This document shows, one piece after another, positions 16,634 to 24,932 of a DNA stretch of 57,440 nucleotides; the first letter of the stretch is position 1; the number at the start of each line of letters is the position of its first letter. A model generated the notes under the pieces. That model was not told the DNA's origin. It made no database searches and worked only from the letters and a program-made list of their open reading frames with translations. Origin of the DNA: a candidate division FCPU426 bacterium (GTDB taxonomy: Bacteria; Oederibacteriota; PGYV01; Palsa-1178); NCBI GenBank assembly GCA_003159495.1, contig PLPI01000023.1, positions 261 to 57,700 on the forward strand, in the 5' to 3' direction. The position numbers and the translations under genes are program-made.

Positions 16634-16658
16634 GCGGTTTTTAAAGGCAAAATGGTAT

Positions 16659-16687
16659 TTGATTTATGCCGTTTATTTTGCTATATT
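16659..16687 (+). promoter_or_regulatory. hicBA promoter
   Basis: TTGATT (16659-16664), a 17-bp spacer and TATATT (16682-16687). Divergent from the dinB promoter, with only about 25 bp between their -35 boxes. Confidence 0.65.
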
Positions 16688-16719
16688 TTACAAAGAACAT
16701 AAATATTGGAGAAAACAAA

Positions 16720-16926
16720 ATGAAGGATATAAGTTATGTTATATGGAAAGAGGGAAGACATTTTGTCGCGCAATGCCTGAATGTTGATGTTTCCTCTTTT
16801 GGAAAAAACGTTGAAGAAGCCTCTAAAAATATAAAAGAAGCGGTCGAATTATATCTTGAAACCAAGGGTACAAAACTTCCTCCTGTAGACAATGTTTATC
16901 TCGGTAAAGAAAGAATTAATGTCTAA
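16720..16926 (+). CDS. hicB: HicB-family antitoxin
   Basis: A 68-residue HicB-like protein. The degraded RNase H-like core reads YVIWKEGRHFVAQCLNVDVSSFGKNVEEASKNIKEAVELYLE, the standard HicB pattern, and binds and inhibits HicA. The C-terminal DNA-binding extension found in longer HicB proteins is absent, so autorepression may be weak or need another factor. The ATG at 16720 follows GGAGA. An earlier ATG at 16666 lies within the promoter. The last codons overlap the hicA start. Antitoxin-first order is common in this family. Confidence 0.9.
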   Translation: MKDISYVIWKEGRHFVAQCLNVDVSSFGKNVEEASKNIKEAVELYLETKGTKLPPVDNVYLGKERINV

Positions 16927-17140
16927 ACTGTTTTCTTCAAAAGAAATTTCATACGCCCTGGGCAGGAAAGGTTTTCATCAAATATCACAGAAAGGCTCCC
17001 ATGCCAAATTCACCAATGCATCCGGGCACATAGTCATTGTTCCGATGGCAAAGCGAAAAATTCCGGAAGGCACTTTACGGAGCATCCTGCGCCAGGCGGA
17101 AATGAGCAAGGAAGAATTTAAAAAAATCATTGAAAATTAG
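16919..17140 (+). CDS. hicA: HicA-family mRNA interferase toxin
   Basis: A 73-residue toxin with a double-stranded-RNA-binding-like fold that cleaves mRNA. GSHAKFTN contains the catalytic His28, and VPMAKRKIPEGTLRSILRQAEMSKEEF is the usual C-terminal half. The start is an ATG at 16919 that overlaps the hicB stop codon by eight bases, so translation is coupled. The longer frame opening at 16892 lies inside hicB. Confidence 0.9.
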   Translation: MSKLFSSKEISYALGRKGFHQISQKGSHAKFTNASGHIVIVPMAKRKIPEGTLRSILRQAEMSKEEFKKIIEN

Positions 17141-17198
17141 GGATTTTTTCCAGCCTGCAATAATAAAAAAAAGATCCGGTTAAAGATTCCATTTCGTA

Positions 17199-17216
17199 AC
17201 CATATAAGAATATGGT
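17199..17216 (+). promoter_or_regulatory. Inverted repeat upstream of the radical SAM gene
   Basis: ACCATAT, AAGA, ATATGGT: a perfect 7-bp inverted repeat with a 4-base spacer, about 55 bp before the start at 17270. It may be an operator or a small hairpin. No clear promoter could be fixed around it. Confidence 0.4.
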
Positions 17217-17269
17217 AAAATCCATCATTAAGTATTTAAAAACTTGTTCCATCAGATAAGGAGACTACC

Positions 17270-18601
17270 TTGCCCCGGGCAATGCTTGTTAATCCATGGG
17301 TTTATGATTTTAAGTTCCATGATTTCTGGGTGAAACCCTACGGCCTGCTGAAAATATCCACCCTGCTGAAATCGGCCGGGTTTGAGATTGATTTTATCGA
17401 CTGCCTGGACAGGCTCGCCGCGTATTCGCCGGAAGAATTCAAAAAATCGGATTCTTACGGCAAAGGGGCGTATTACTGCGAGGAAGTTGAAAAGCCCCAG
17501 CAGTATAAAAGGGTGCCGCGCAAATATAAGCGCTACGGCATTCCGGTTGAAAATTTCAAAAAAGAACTTGAAAACATGAAACGGCCCGACATCATTCTTG
17601 TCACCTCCGGCGTCACCTATACATATGACGGCGTCCGACTTGCCGCGGACATATTAAAGGACAAATTCCAGGTTCCAATTGTTCTCGGGGGCATATATGC
17701 CACGCTGTGCACGGAGCATGCGCGGAAACATTCCGGCGCGGACCACGTCTGGCAGGGGGCGGTAAACAACGTTTTTCTTGCGCTTGCCGGAAAACTCGCG
17801 CGCACCCGTATTGATCCAAAACAGGAGGCGGAATTTAACGAGCTTGTGCCGGACTATTCGCTCTATAAAGAACTCAACTCCGTTGCTGTAAGGTTCACTA
17901 ACGGCTGCCCCTTTTCGTGCACATACTGCGCGTCCAAATCCCTTTACGAAGGTTTTTATCAGCGCAACGCGCTAAATGTCCTTAACGAGCTTGATTCATA
18001 CCATAAACGCGGGATCAAGAACATAGCATTTTATGACGACGCCCTGCTTTATAAGAACCATTATATAAAAGGGATACTTAAAGAAGTTATTAAACGCGGA
18101 TACAATTTTGTTTTCCAGCCTTCCAACGGACTTCATGCCGCGTATATTGACGAAGAGGCCGCGGCCCTTATGAAACAGGCCGGGTTTACAGACATCCGCG
18201 TCTCCCTCGAAACCACGGATTATTCCATGCAAAAATCCACGGGCGGCAAGGTGGATAATGAAATTTTTAAAAGAGCCGTGGAGAACCTTAAAAAGGCCGG
18301 TTTTAAGGGGAGCGAGATCGGGGTTTATATACTTGCCGGGCTGCCCGGCCAGACCGCCGAATCGGTTTTAAACGATGTGCGTTTTGTCGCAAAACTGGGG
18401 ATAAAGATAAAGCCGGCAATATATTCACCCATACCCGGCACCGTGGATTTTATGAGGATAAAACCGGACATTAAGGCCGCGCTTAACAACGAACCCCTTT
18501 TGCAGAATGAGTATTATTTTCTTACAATCAACAATGACTATTCATGGGAAGACAATGTAAGGATAAAAGCGGAGATAGACTCAATTAATTCTGCGGTGTA
18601 G
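17270..18601 (+). CDS. Radical SAM protein with B12-binding-like N-terminal domain
   Basis: A 443-residue protein. Residues about 1-170 resemble the Rossmann-type cobalamin-binding domain (AMLVNPWVYDFKFHDFWV, PYGLLKISTLLKSAGFEIDFID, IVLGGIYATLCTEHA), although the DxHxxG cobalamin motif is not seen. Residues 205-420 are the radical SAM barrel, with the iron-sulfur cluster ligands Cys213, Cys217 and Cys220 in NGCPFSCTYCAS. Such proteins carry out methylations or rearrangements, and the substrate here is unknown. The start is TTG: AAGGAG ends six bases upstream of it. An ATG four codons later has poorer spacing. It stands between a toxin-antitoxin pair and an ATPase with its own promoter. Confidence 0.88.
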   Translation: MPRAMLVNPWVYDFKFHDFWVKPYGLLKISTLLKSAGFEIDFIDCLDRLAAYSPEEFKKSDSYGKGAYYCEEVEKPQQYKRVPRKYKRYGIPVENFKKELENMKRPDIILVTSGVTYTYDGVRLAADILKDKFQVPIVLGGIYATLCTEHARKHSGADHVWQGAVNNVFLALAGKLARTRIDPKQEAEFNELVPDYSLYKELNSVAVRFTNGCPFSCTYCASKSLYEGFYQRNALNVLNELDSYHKRGIKNIAFYDDALLYKNHYIKGILKEVIKRGYNFVFQPSNGLHAAYIDEEAAALMKQAGFTDIRVSLETTDYSMQKSTGGKVDNEIFKRAVENLKKAGFKGSEIGVYILAGLPGQTAESVLNDVRFVAKLGIKIKPAIYSPIPGTVDFMRIKPDIKAALNNEPLLQNEYYFLTINNDYSWEDNVRIKAEIDSINSAV

Positions 18602-18675
18602 CAGGCGGCACTGATTAATAATTTAGATTGGGAAACATATCACAAAAAGGGCAGGAAGGGAATTGAACAAACACC

Positions 18676-18704
18676 TTGACTTTACTCAATGTATTGAGTA
18701 AAAT
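18676..18704 (+). promoter_or_regulatory. Promoter of the DUF4143 ATPase gene
   Basis: TTGACT (18676-18681), a 17-bp spacer and TAAAAT (18699-18704). The spacer is almost entirely filled by the first of two inverted repeats, so binding there should shut off the promoter. Confidence 0.75.
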
Positions 18705-18726
18705 TACTCAAGACATTGAGTAATTT
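18681..18726 (+). promoter_or_regulatory. Double inverted-repeat operator with four ACTCAA half-sites
   Basis: The first repeat (18681-18702) has 10-bp arms TTTACTCAAT and ATTGAGTAAA separated by GT. The second (18701-18726) has 11-bp arms AAATTACTCAA and TTGAGTAATTT separated by four bases. Both are perfect and use the same core. The first lies in the promoter spacer and the second spans the expected transcription start, ending right at AAGGAG of the ATPase ribosome site. This is a strong sign of tight repression by a dimeric regulator. No regulator gene is adjacent. Confidence 0.85.
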
Positions 18727-18740
18727 AAGGAGAAAATTTG

Positions 18741-19925
18741 ATGTTTAAAAGAAGCATTTTTGCCGACATTATAAAAAGATTTGATGAACCCAGGAGGTTT
18801 ATACAGGTACTTCACGGTCCCCGGCAGGTAGGTAAAACAACCCTTGCGTCGCAGGTCAAAGAAGCAATAAAAATTTCCTGCCGCTATGTAGTGGCTGATG
18901 AGCCGGATTTAAAAAGCCGCTCATGGATAGACGAGGAATGGGAAGCGGCAAGATTTATGGCCGGGAAGAACAGCGGTAAGTCGCTTCTTATTATTGATGA
19001 AGTGCAGAAAATTGAGGGGTGGTCGGAGACTGTAAAAAGGCTGTGGGATGAGGACACAGCCGCAAAAAGAAATGTATACGTAATGCTGCTCGGTTCTTCA
19101 CAATTGCTTGTGGGAAAAGGGCTCGGTGAGAGTCTTGCCGGAAGGTATGAAGCAATTAATATAACCCACTGGTCGTTTGGGGAAATGCAGCAGGCTTTTC
19201 AGTTTGGGCTTGAAGAGTATATATATTTTGGCGGTTATCCTGGCGGAGCGGGTTTGATAAAAGACGGCAGCCGCTGGGTCAGTTATATTATAAATTCGCT
19301 TGTGGAGTCTACGGTTTCAAAAGATATACTGCAAATGACAAGGGTTGACAAACCGGCTTTGCTGAAACGCCTGTTTCAACTTGGATGCGTGTATTCGGGA
19401 CAAATTTTGTCATTTCAGAAAATACTCGGGCAGCTGCAGGACGCGGGGAATACCACCACGCTGGCACATTATCTTGATTTGTTAAGCGGCGCGGGAATGC
19501 TCTGCGGCCTGCAAAAATACGCGGGGCAAAAGGTCAGGCAAAAAGGATCAAGCCCAAAATTTCAGGTACTAAATACCGCTCTTATCAGCGCGCAGTCGTC
19601 GGTGGATTTCAGTACGGCAAAAGCGGACAGGGAGATGTGGGGAAGGCTTTCTGAATCGTGTATTGGAGCGCATCTGGTAAATAAAACTAAAGGAACCGGG
19701 ATAGAAGTTTTTTACTGGTCAGCAGCCGACCGTGAAGTTGATTTTGTCCTGACGCGTAAAGACAAAATAATAGCCATTGAGGTAAAAAGCGGCGCAAAGA
19801 AACAAAAACTGCCGGGAATGGAATTATTTTCAAAAGAGTTTAAAGTCAACAGAAAATATCTCGCCGGAACAGGCGGCATCTCTTTTGATGAATTTCTAAA
19901 AACGAACCCGGAAGATTTGTTTTAA
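18741..19925 (+). CDS. AAA_14/DUF4143 ATPase
   Basis: A 394-residue single-gene ATPase. Walker A is GPRQVGKTT at 26-34 and Walker B is LLIIDEVQ near residue 78. A sensor-like LLGSSQLL follows. The middle (200-280) matches the winged-helix part seen in this family. The C-terminal DUF4143 domain has EVDFVLTRKDKIIAIEVKSG, a PD-(D/E)xK nuclease-like pattern (acidic residue plus ExK). Members are common, mobile and of unsettled function. Defence, toxin-like or DNA-related roles have been suggested. The start is the ATG at 18741 behind AAGGAG. A TTG one codon earlier is possible. It is transcribed alone from the double-operator promoter and has no partner gene. Confidence 0.9.
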   Translation: MFKRSIFADIIKRFDEPRRFIQVLHGPRQVGKTTLASQVKEAIKISCRYVVADEPDLKSRSWIDEEWEAARFMAGKNSGKSLLIIDEVQKIEGWSETVKRLWDEDTAAKRNVYVMLLGSSQLLVGKGLGESLAGRYEAINITHWSFGEMQQAFQFGLEEYIYFGGYPGGAGLIKDGSRWVSYIINSLVESTVSKDILQMTRVDKPALLKRLFQLGCVYSGQILSFQKILGQLQDAGNTTTLAHYLDLLSGAGMLCGLQKYAGQKVRQKGSSPKFQVLNTALISAQSSVDFSTAKADREMWGRLSESCIGAHLVNKTKGTGIEVFYWSAADREVDFVLTRKDKIIAIEVKSGAKKQKLPGMELFSKEFKVNRKYLAGTGGISFDEFLKTNPEDLF

Positions 19926-20140
19926 TTGCTAATATACCCGCTGGTTGGCGGTGCCGGACTGACATTTGCGGAAACCGGGAGAATGGATGGAGGGATAAGG
20001 CGGGCAAATGTAGGCAGGAGATATAAAAAATAGCGGAAGAGTGCGGGCATGGAAAAATAAATGAATCAAATGCAATAAGATTGAAATATGTCAAAGTTCA
20101 AAGCAAGGTTTGACGTATTTTACGTATTTCCTAATTTTCA

Positions 20141-20169
20141 TTGTATTTGCCCTGAAAATCATATATAAT
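20141..20169 (+). promoter_or_regulatory. Promoter of the DUF4921 gene
   Basis: TTGTAT (20141-20146), a 17-bp spacer and TATAAT (20164-20169). The 298-bp gap 19926-20223 contains this promoter, a pair of ACGTATTT direct repeats just before it, and no visible gene. Confidence 0.7.
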
Positions 20170-20223
20170 TCCCATTGGTTTTGCCTTTTAACAATCCCAA
20201 AATCAACGGGAAGAGGTGCTTAT

Positions 20224-21549
20224 ATGTCAAATTATAACCAATATTTTATACGAATGCAGGATGGTACCATAAAACAGATAAATCCTTTCACCGGGACCGA
20301 AGTCTGGACCGTGCCTGGCCGGGCCAGCAAACCTATCACCAACGGCGTACCCGCAACGGCCAAAAAACTCGATGAAAAAAAGAAAAAAGAGGATTACTGT
20401 AATTTTTGTGAGGCAAAATATCCCAATACCCCGCCTGAAAAGGAACGGCTCGTGAAGGTGGCCGGCAAATATGTCTCCATGAAGGATTTGAAGCCGGGAA
20501 TTCTCAGCCAGACAACGGCCGAGTTCCGCAGGGTCCCGAACCTTTTTGAGATAGTCACAATGGATTACTGGAAGAAAAACTTCGGCTACCAGTTCCCCGA
20601 GGACATCAGGAAACGCAAGGAAGATTACCTCGCTGACAAGGCCGGATACGAACACGTCATGCACATCATAGACATGAAATTAAAGCTCCTTGGCAGGGAT
20701 CCGGCCGCGGTTTCAGAACAGGAAAAAATAGAGATGTCGGACGCATTTTTTGCGGGCGGTCACGAACTTATCGTCGGCAAAAATCATTACGTTAAAGACG
20801 CGGAGTTTGACACGCAGTTGTGCAACTCCGGCGAACTCACCCCCGAGGAACATTATCAGTATATAAAATTTACCATAAAGGGCATGAAGGATATTTACGA
20901 CAACAACAAGCACGTACGCTATGTTTCTGTTTTCCAGAACTGGCTGAAACCTGCGGGCGCGTCCTTTGACCACCTGCACAAACAGCTTGTCGCCATTGAC
21001 GAATGGGGCGTTTCCATTGAGAGGGAAATCAACCTTATCAGAAAGAACCCGAACATATACAACGAGATGGGGGCCAACCTGGCCGTTTATTTCAACCTGG
21101 TGGTGGCGGAGAACGATTATGCCATTGCTTTTTCCGACATAGGCCACAGGTATCCCACAATCTGCATCTTTTCAAAGAGTTCTGCTGTATATCCGTATGA
21201 AATGACCGACAAGGAAGTGCGCGGTTTCTCCGACATGGTGCAGGCAATACACCACGCGCTCACCAGCCAGATAGCCACAAACGAAGAGTGGTATTACGCG
21301 CCGAAGGATTCCATCGACGTCATACCGCTCCATTTGCTCATCAAATTAAGGGTCAACACGCCGGCCGGTTTTGAGGGCGGCACAAAAATATATATAAATC
21401 CCATGAGCCCGTACGACCTCAGGGATAAGGTCATCACAAGGTTGCAGGAAGCAAGGGCCGAGGATAGGATAGCGAAAATAGACATAGGCTCGGAATGCAA
21501 CACAAAACCGAACCCTCTCCAGTACTATATAAAGTATTACAAGGCATAG
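20224..21549 (+). CDS. DUF4921 / galactose-1-phosphate uridylyltransferase-like protein
   Basis: A 441-residue protein of the HIT/GalT superfamily. The opening (MQDGTIKQINPFTGTEVWTVPGR) is typical of the DUF4921 family. CNFCEAKYPNTPPEKERL near residue 60 resembles the Cys pair zinc site and nucleotide loop of GalT, and SFDHLHKQLV near residue 253 carries the H-x-H-x-Q motif where GalT forms the uridylyl-His intermediate. FRRVPNLFEIVTMDYW and FAGGHELIVGKNHY are other conserved parts. It probably transfers or hydrolyses a nucleotide sugar or nucleotide, and the substrate is not known. The ATG at 20224 follows GGAAGAGG. Confidence 0.85.
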   Translation: MSNYNQYFIRMQDGTIKQINPFTGTEVWTVPGRASKPITNGVPATAKKLDEKKKKEDYCNFCEAKYPNTPPEKERLVKVAGKYVSMKDLKPGILSQTTAEFRRVPNLFEIVTMDYWKKNFGYQFPEDIRKRKEDYLADKAGYEHVMHIIDMKLKLLGRDPAAVSEQEKIEMSDAFFAGGHELIVGKNHYVKDAEFDTQLCNSGELTPEEHYQYIKFTIKGMKDIYDNNKHVRYVSVFQNWLKPAGASFDHLHKQLVAIDEWGVSIEREINLIRKNPNIYNEMGANLAVYFNLVVAENDYAIAFSDIGHRYPTICIFSKSSAVYPYEMTDKEVRGFSDMVQAIHHALTSQIATNEEWYYAPKDSIDVIPLHLLIKLRVNTPAGFEGGTKIYINPMSPYDLRDKVITRLQEARAEDRIAKIDIGSECNTKPNPLQYYIKYYKA

Positions 21550-21575
21550 GTTTTAAACATCACAAGAGGTGAATT

Positions 21576-22541
21576 ATGAAAAAGTTGATTCTTTTAATTT
21601 CCGCGGTAACCGCCGTATTTATTTACACGGCATGCGACACCACAACACAGGAAGTCAAACACGACGATACAATACTGACGCCGCCGTCTTCTTCCCCGGC
21701 TTCAACTTCACAGCAGGCGGACTCCGGGAACGCGGCAGTTTCCGCGGACGCGGGCATGCCTTCCCAGGAAAACGAAAATTTTGACACCAAAAAACTGGAC
21801 AAGGGCATTGTGGCCATTGTCGGCGATTATGTGCTTACAAGGGATAAATTCAGGGCAATAACCGATTACATGGGGCAGAAATATGATTACAAGCTCAATC
21901 CGGAACAGGAAAAGGAATTCATACAGTTCATAGTAAATAAAAAGCTCATGGCAATGGACGCCAGGAGCAAGGGGTACGCGGACAGGCCGGATATAAAAAT
22001 GAAGTACGAATGGGATTTTGACGACATACTCTCACACGCATATTACGCGGACAATATTGATAAAAAGTCCAACGTGACCGATGCCGAGGCAAAGGCATAT
22101 TACACGGCTCACACCGGGGATTTTGTCCAGATAAAGGCCTATCATATACTTGTAAAAAGCAAACAGCTCGCGGACTCGCTGTACAACAGGATAAAGGACG
22201 GCGAGGATTTCGCGGACATTGCGAAAAAATATTCCGAGGATGACACCACTAAGGCAAAGGGCGGGGACCTGGGAGAATTCGGCAGGGGCACGATGGTCCA
22301 GGAATTTGAGGACGCTGCTTTCGCCCTCGACGACGGAGAAGTATCCCGGCCGGTAAAGTCCATTTACGGCTGGCATATCATAAAGGTTCTAAGCAGGAAA
22401 AAATATAACTTTGACGATTCAAGGGACAAGATAGTCCAGATGATAAAAGAGAAAAAGCAGCAGCAGGCCTTTGACAGCGTGATATCCGCGCTGAAAAAGA
22501 AATATAAGGTCACGGTCAACGAGTCTGCGGCGGGAAATTAA
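21576..22541 (+). CDS. Parvulin-type peptidyl-prolyl isomerase lipoprotein (PrsA/SurA-like)
   Basis: A 321-residue lipoprotein. The signal ends in the lipobox FIYTAC with Cys20 as the acylated residue, then a Ser/Pro/Thr-rich spacer. Residues about 70-165 are the SurA-N/chaperone-like helical region (LTRDKFRAITDYM, INKKLMAMDARSKGY). Residues about 180-275 are the parvulin domain: IKAYHILVKSKQLADSLYNRIKDGEDFADIAKKYSEDDTTKAKGGDLGEF and WHIIKVLSRK. It assists folding of exported proteins on the periplasmic side. AAGAGGTG lies before the ATG. It is followed after 48 bp by the next lipoprotein gene, so the two envelope genes are likely in one operon. Confidence 0.92.
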   Translation: MKKLILLISAVTAVFIYTACDTTTQEVKHDDTILTPPSSSPASTSQQADSGNAAVSADAGMPSQENENFDTKKLDKGIVAIVGDYVLTRDKFRAITDYMGQKYDYKLNPEQEKEFIQFIVNKKLMAMDARSKGYADRPDIKMKYEWDFDDILSHAYYADNIDKKSNVTDAEAKAYYTAHTGDFVQIKAYHILVKSKQLADSLYNRIKDGEDFADIAKKYSEDDTTKAKGGDLGEFGRGTMVQEFEDAAFALDDGEVSRPVKSIYGWHIIKVLSRKKYNFDDSRDKIVQMIKEKKQQQAFDSVISALKKKYKVTVNESAAGN

Positions 22542-22589
22542 TTTTATATTTGTTCGGCATCGGACCGGAACAGAAAGGGAACATTTAAA

Positions 22590-24932
22590 ATGAAGAAATC
22601 CAGTGTGATTGTATGCCTGCTTGCGGCGGTTATTGCCGCGTATATCGCCTCGGGATGCGCAACCCCGGGGATCGAGCGGAATTCAGGGACGGCCATTAAT
22701 AGTAAAATCACGGCCATAAGCGACGATGAATTCGAATACTGGAAAAAACTCGCCAGGGACGGAAAGAACGCCCAGGAAAGAAGCGAGGGGGCTTTCTGGA
22801 GCGGCCAGTACCACTACCTGAAGAAAAACTACACCGACGCCTTGAAATATTTCGAGTTCGACGAAAAATATTACCCGGACACGGACTGGGGCTATCTTTC
22901 CACAATGCGCATATTTGACATCAGCGTGGAAAAGCAGGACAGCGCCAGGGCGGCTGCGGAACTCAAAACACTCCTTGAAAAACGCCACCAGTTCTCGCAG
23001 TTCGAGAGCACGGCAATAGACAGGCTCAATTCATACACGTCAAAAATGGACATGGGGCAGTTAAAGGCGCTTTACGCGTCCCATGCGCACAAGCTCGCGG
23101 ACGAATACGCCCTTTATTATATCTGCAAACTTGACCTTGCGTCGAAAGATTATCCGGTCTTTTATTCCCATGCGGGTGCATTTATCGCTGATTTCAGGGA
23201 TAGCCTGTTTTACGCGGAGATAAACGCGCTCTATAAGGAAAACATCCAGTACAGGGTCGTAAGCGCTTCAAAAATAGGGGTAATAATGCCCTTAACCGGC
23301 AAGTCGATGGATATCGGCTCGGATGTAAAAAGCGGAGTGGAACTCGCCCTTGAAAATTACAACACCGGCAGGGCCGAAAATCTGAAAACTACCCTTATAT
23401 ATCTTGACGAGGAAAATCCGAATCTGGTTGCAAACGTAGTAAATGCCATAGAAAAAGAGGGAGTGATTGCATTCATCGGGCCTCTTTATTCAAAAACTGT
23501 AAAAACACTCCAGCCGGTCATGGACAAATATACCACGGTATTGTTTTCATCTACCGCGGCCCAGCCCGACCTGACGGGAAAGTCGCCTTATTTTTTCAGG
23601 GACTGCGCCACTGCCCGCGGACAGGCATATGCCACGGCAAAATATATTTATGAAAACACGGCGTTCAGGAACATCGCGACCATTTACTCCGATAATGCTT
23701 ACGGAAAAATACTGGACGATAATTTTTCCGGAAAATTCAAGGCCCTCGGCGGCACCGTGGTAAGGCAGGTTTCCTACGACCCTGGCACCAATGATTTTCA
23801 GGAACAAATGGTGCTCCTGGGAGGGATAAATACAATCCTGCTAAAGGACAAGCGCGGGACCGAGAAGACGAAGCTTGACGACGCCACGGAAGATGCCGGT
23901 AAAAAGATACTCTCCAAAATTTTTGATTTTATGGCGATAACACCGCCTGATGACACGGCGGTGCCGAAACCCACACCCGACCCGAACATGAAAAAGGCTT
24001 CCATATGCATAATACATATGTCTGCGCTCGGGGATGATGCGGCGCGGTTCAACATCGACGACGATATGACGAAAAAGCTGAGCTATACCATGGCCAAATC
24101 AAGCGCGGCATCTGTTATCAAGCAAAAAGCCGTGGATGACGCCATGAGCGGTTTCGGCGTGGCGCCCGGGGATATGGACAGGGACATAGCGCTGAACATC
24201 GGGTCCAAGCTTAACGCGGATGTGGTCGTATGGGGAAAAATTACCGAGGAAAAAACAGATACGCCGACGGCTAACTTTATGCCGGATCAGGTAGTGGATT
24301 CAAAGGGCGTCACAAACGTGGTTTATAATTTTACCGACGACGACTATTTCAAGTTCAAAGTGACAATATACGCGATTTCGGTTGCAAACGAAACGCCCAT
24401 AAGCGAGGCGGGTTTTGATTACAAAAAGGTGAAGGATCCGCGGAAAAACCCGATAACAATAGATGCTATTTACATACCCGCCACGGACAGGAAAATGATT
24501 CTAATAAAGGACCAGCTGAAATTTTACGATTTTGACCTGCCTGTCTTCGGGTGTTCGGCAATGTCTTCAGGTTATCTGGCGCCTTTCAGGGAAAATGTGG
24601 AAGGGGTAATTTATCCGGTTGAATTTTATCCGGAGGATCCGGACCCGGCGGTGCAGGAGTTCGTGAAAAGTTACAGGGACAAATACGCGGCAACACCGGA
24701 TGTTATCGCGGCATCTTCATATGACGCCATGAACATGGCGTGTTCGGTTCTTGACAAAGGCGCGGTAACGAGGGAAAGCTTCAGGTCCATTCTGGCCCTT
24801 ATCCGCAATTATAACGGCGCCACGGGTATGTTTTCTTTTGACAATGACGGCGATTCAGTGAAGGATTATTACATAATGCAGATGGGGCTTGACGGCGCAA
24901 AATTCCTGAAAAAGATACCCGGCGAATTATGA
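22590..24932 (+). CDS. Lipoprotein with type 1 periplasmic binding-protein fold and a large inserted domain
   Basis: A 780-residue lipoprotein; the signal ends with SGCA, Cys23. Residues about 45-215 are helical and TPR-like (ERSEGAFWSGQYHYLKKNY). From about 225 a Leu/Ile/Val-binding type fold begins (KIGVIMPLTGKSMDIGSDV) and continues with FIGPLYSKTVKTLQPVMDKY, similar to LppC/penicillin-binding-protein activators. At about 415-620 a different domain intervenes (KKASICIIHMSALGDDAAR, SKLNADVVVWGKITEEK), resembling the CsgG/TolB-N type alpha/beta fold that often accompanies secretion. The binding fold then resumes (FDLPVFGCSAMSS, EFVKSYRDKYAATPDVIAASSYDAM). It may act in cell-wall growth or sensing, by analogy only. 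The gene overlaps hisS by ATGA. Confidence 0.85.
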   Translation: MKKSSVIVCLLAAVIAAYIASGCATPGIERNSGTAINSKITAISDDEFEYWKKLARDGKNAQERSEGAFWSGQYHYLKKNYTDALKYFEFDEKYYPDTDWGYLSTMRIFDISVEKQDSARAAAELKTLLEKRHQFSQFESTAIDRLNSYTSKMDMGQLKALYASHAHKLADEYALYYICKLDLASKDYPVFYSHAGAFIADFRDSLFYAEINALYKENIQYRVVSASKIGVIMPLTGKSMDIGSDVKSGVELALENYNTGRAENLKTTLIYLDEENPNLVANVVNAIEKEGVIAFIGPLYSKTVKTLQPVMDKYTTVLFSSTAAQPDLTGKSPYFFRDCATARGQAYATAKYIYENTAFRNIATIYSDNAYGKILDDNFSGKFKALGGTVVRQVSYDPGTNDFQEQMVLLGGINTILLKDKRGTEKTKLDDATEDAGKKILSKIFDFMAITPPDDTAVPKPTPDPNMKKASICIIHMSALGDDAARFNIDDDMTKKLSYTMAKSSAASVIKQKAVDDAMSGFGVAPGDMDRDIALNIGSKLNADVVVWGKITEEKTDTPTANFMPDQVVDSKGVTNVVYNFTDDDYFKFKVTIYAISVANETPISEAGFDYKKVKDPRKNPITIDAIYIPATDRKMILIKDQLKFYDFDLPVFGCSAMSSGYLAPFRENVEGVIYPVEFYPEDPDPAVQEFVKSYRDKYAATPDVIAASSYDAMNMACSVLDKGAVTRESFRSILALIRNYNGATGMFSFDNDGDSVKDYYIMQMGLDGAKFLKKIPGEL

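Noticed and set aside
17141-17269. Cobalamin riboswitch before the B12-type radical SAM gene
   Set aside because: The 129-bp gap lacks the conserved B12-box and is too short. Only a small inverted repeat is present.
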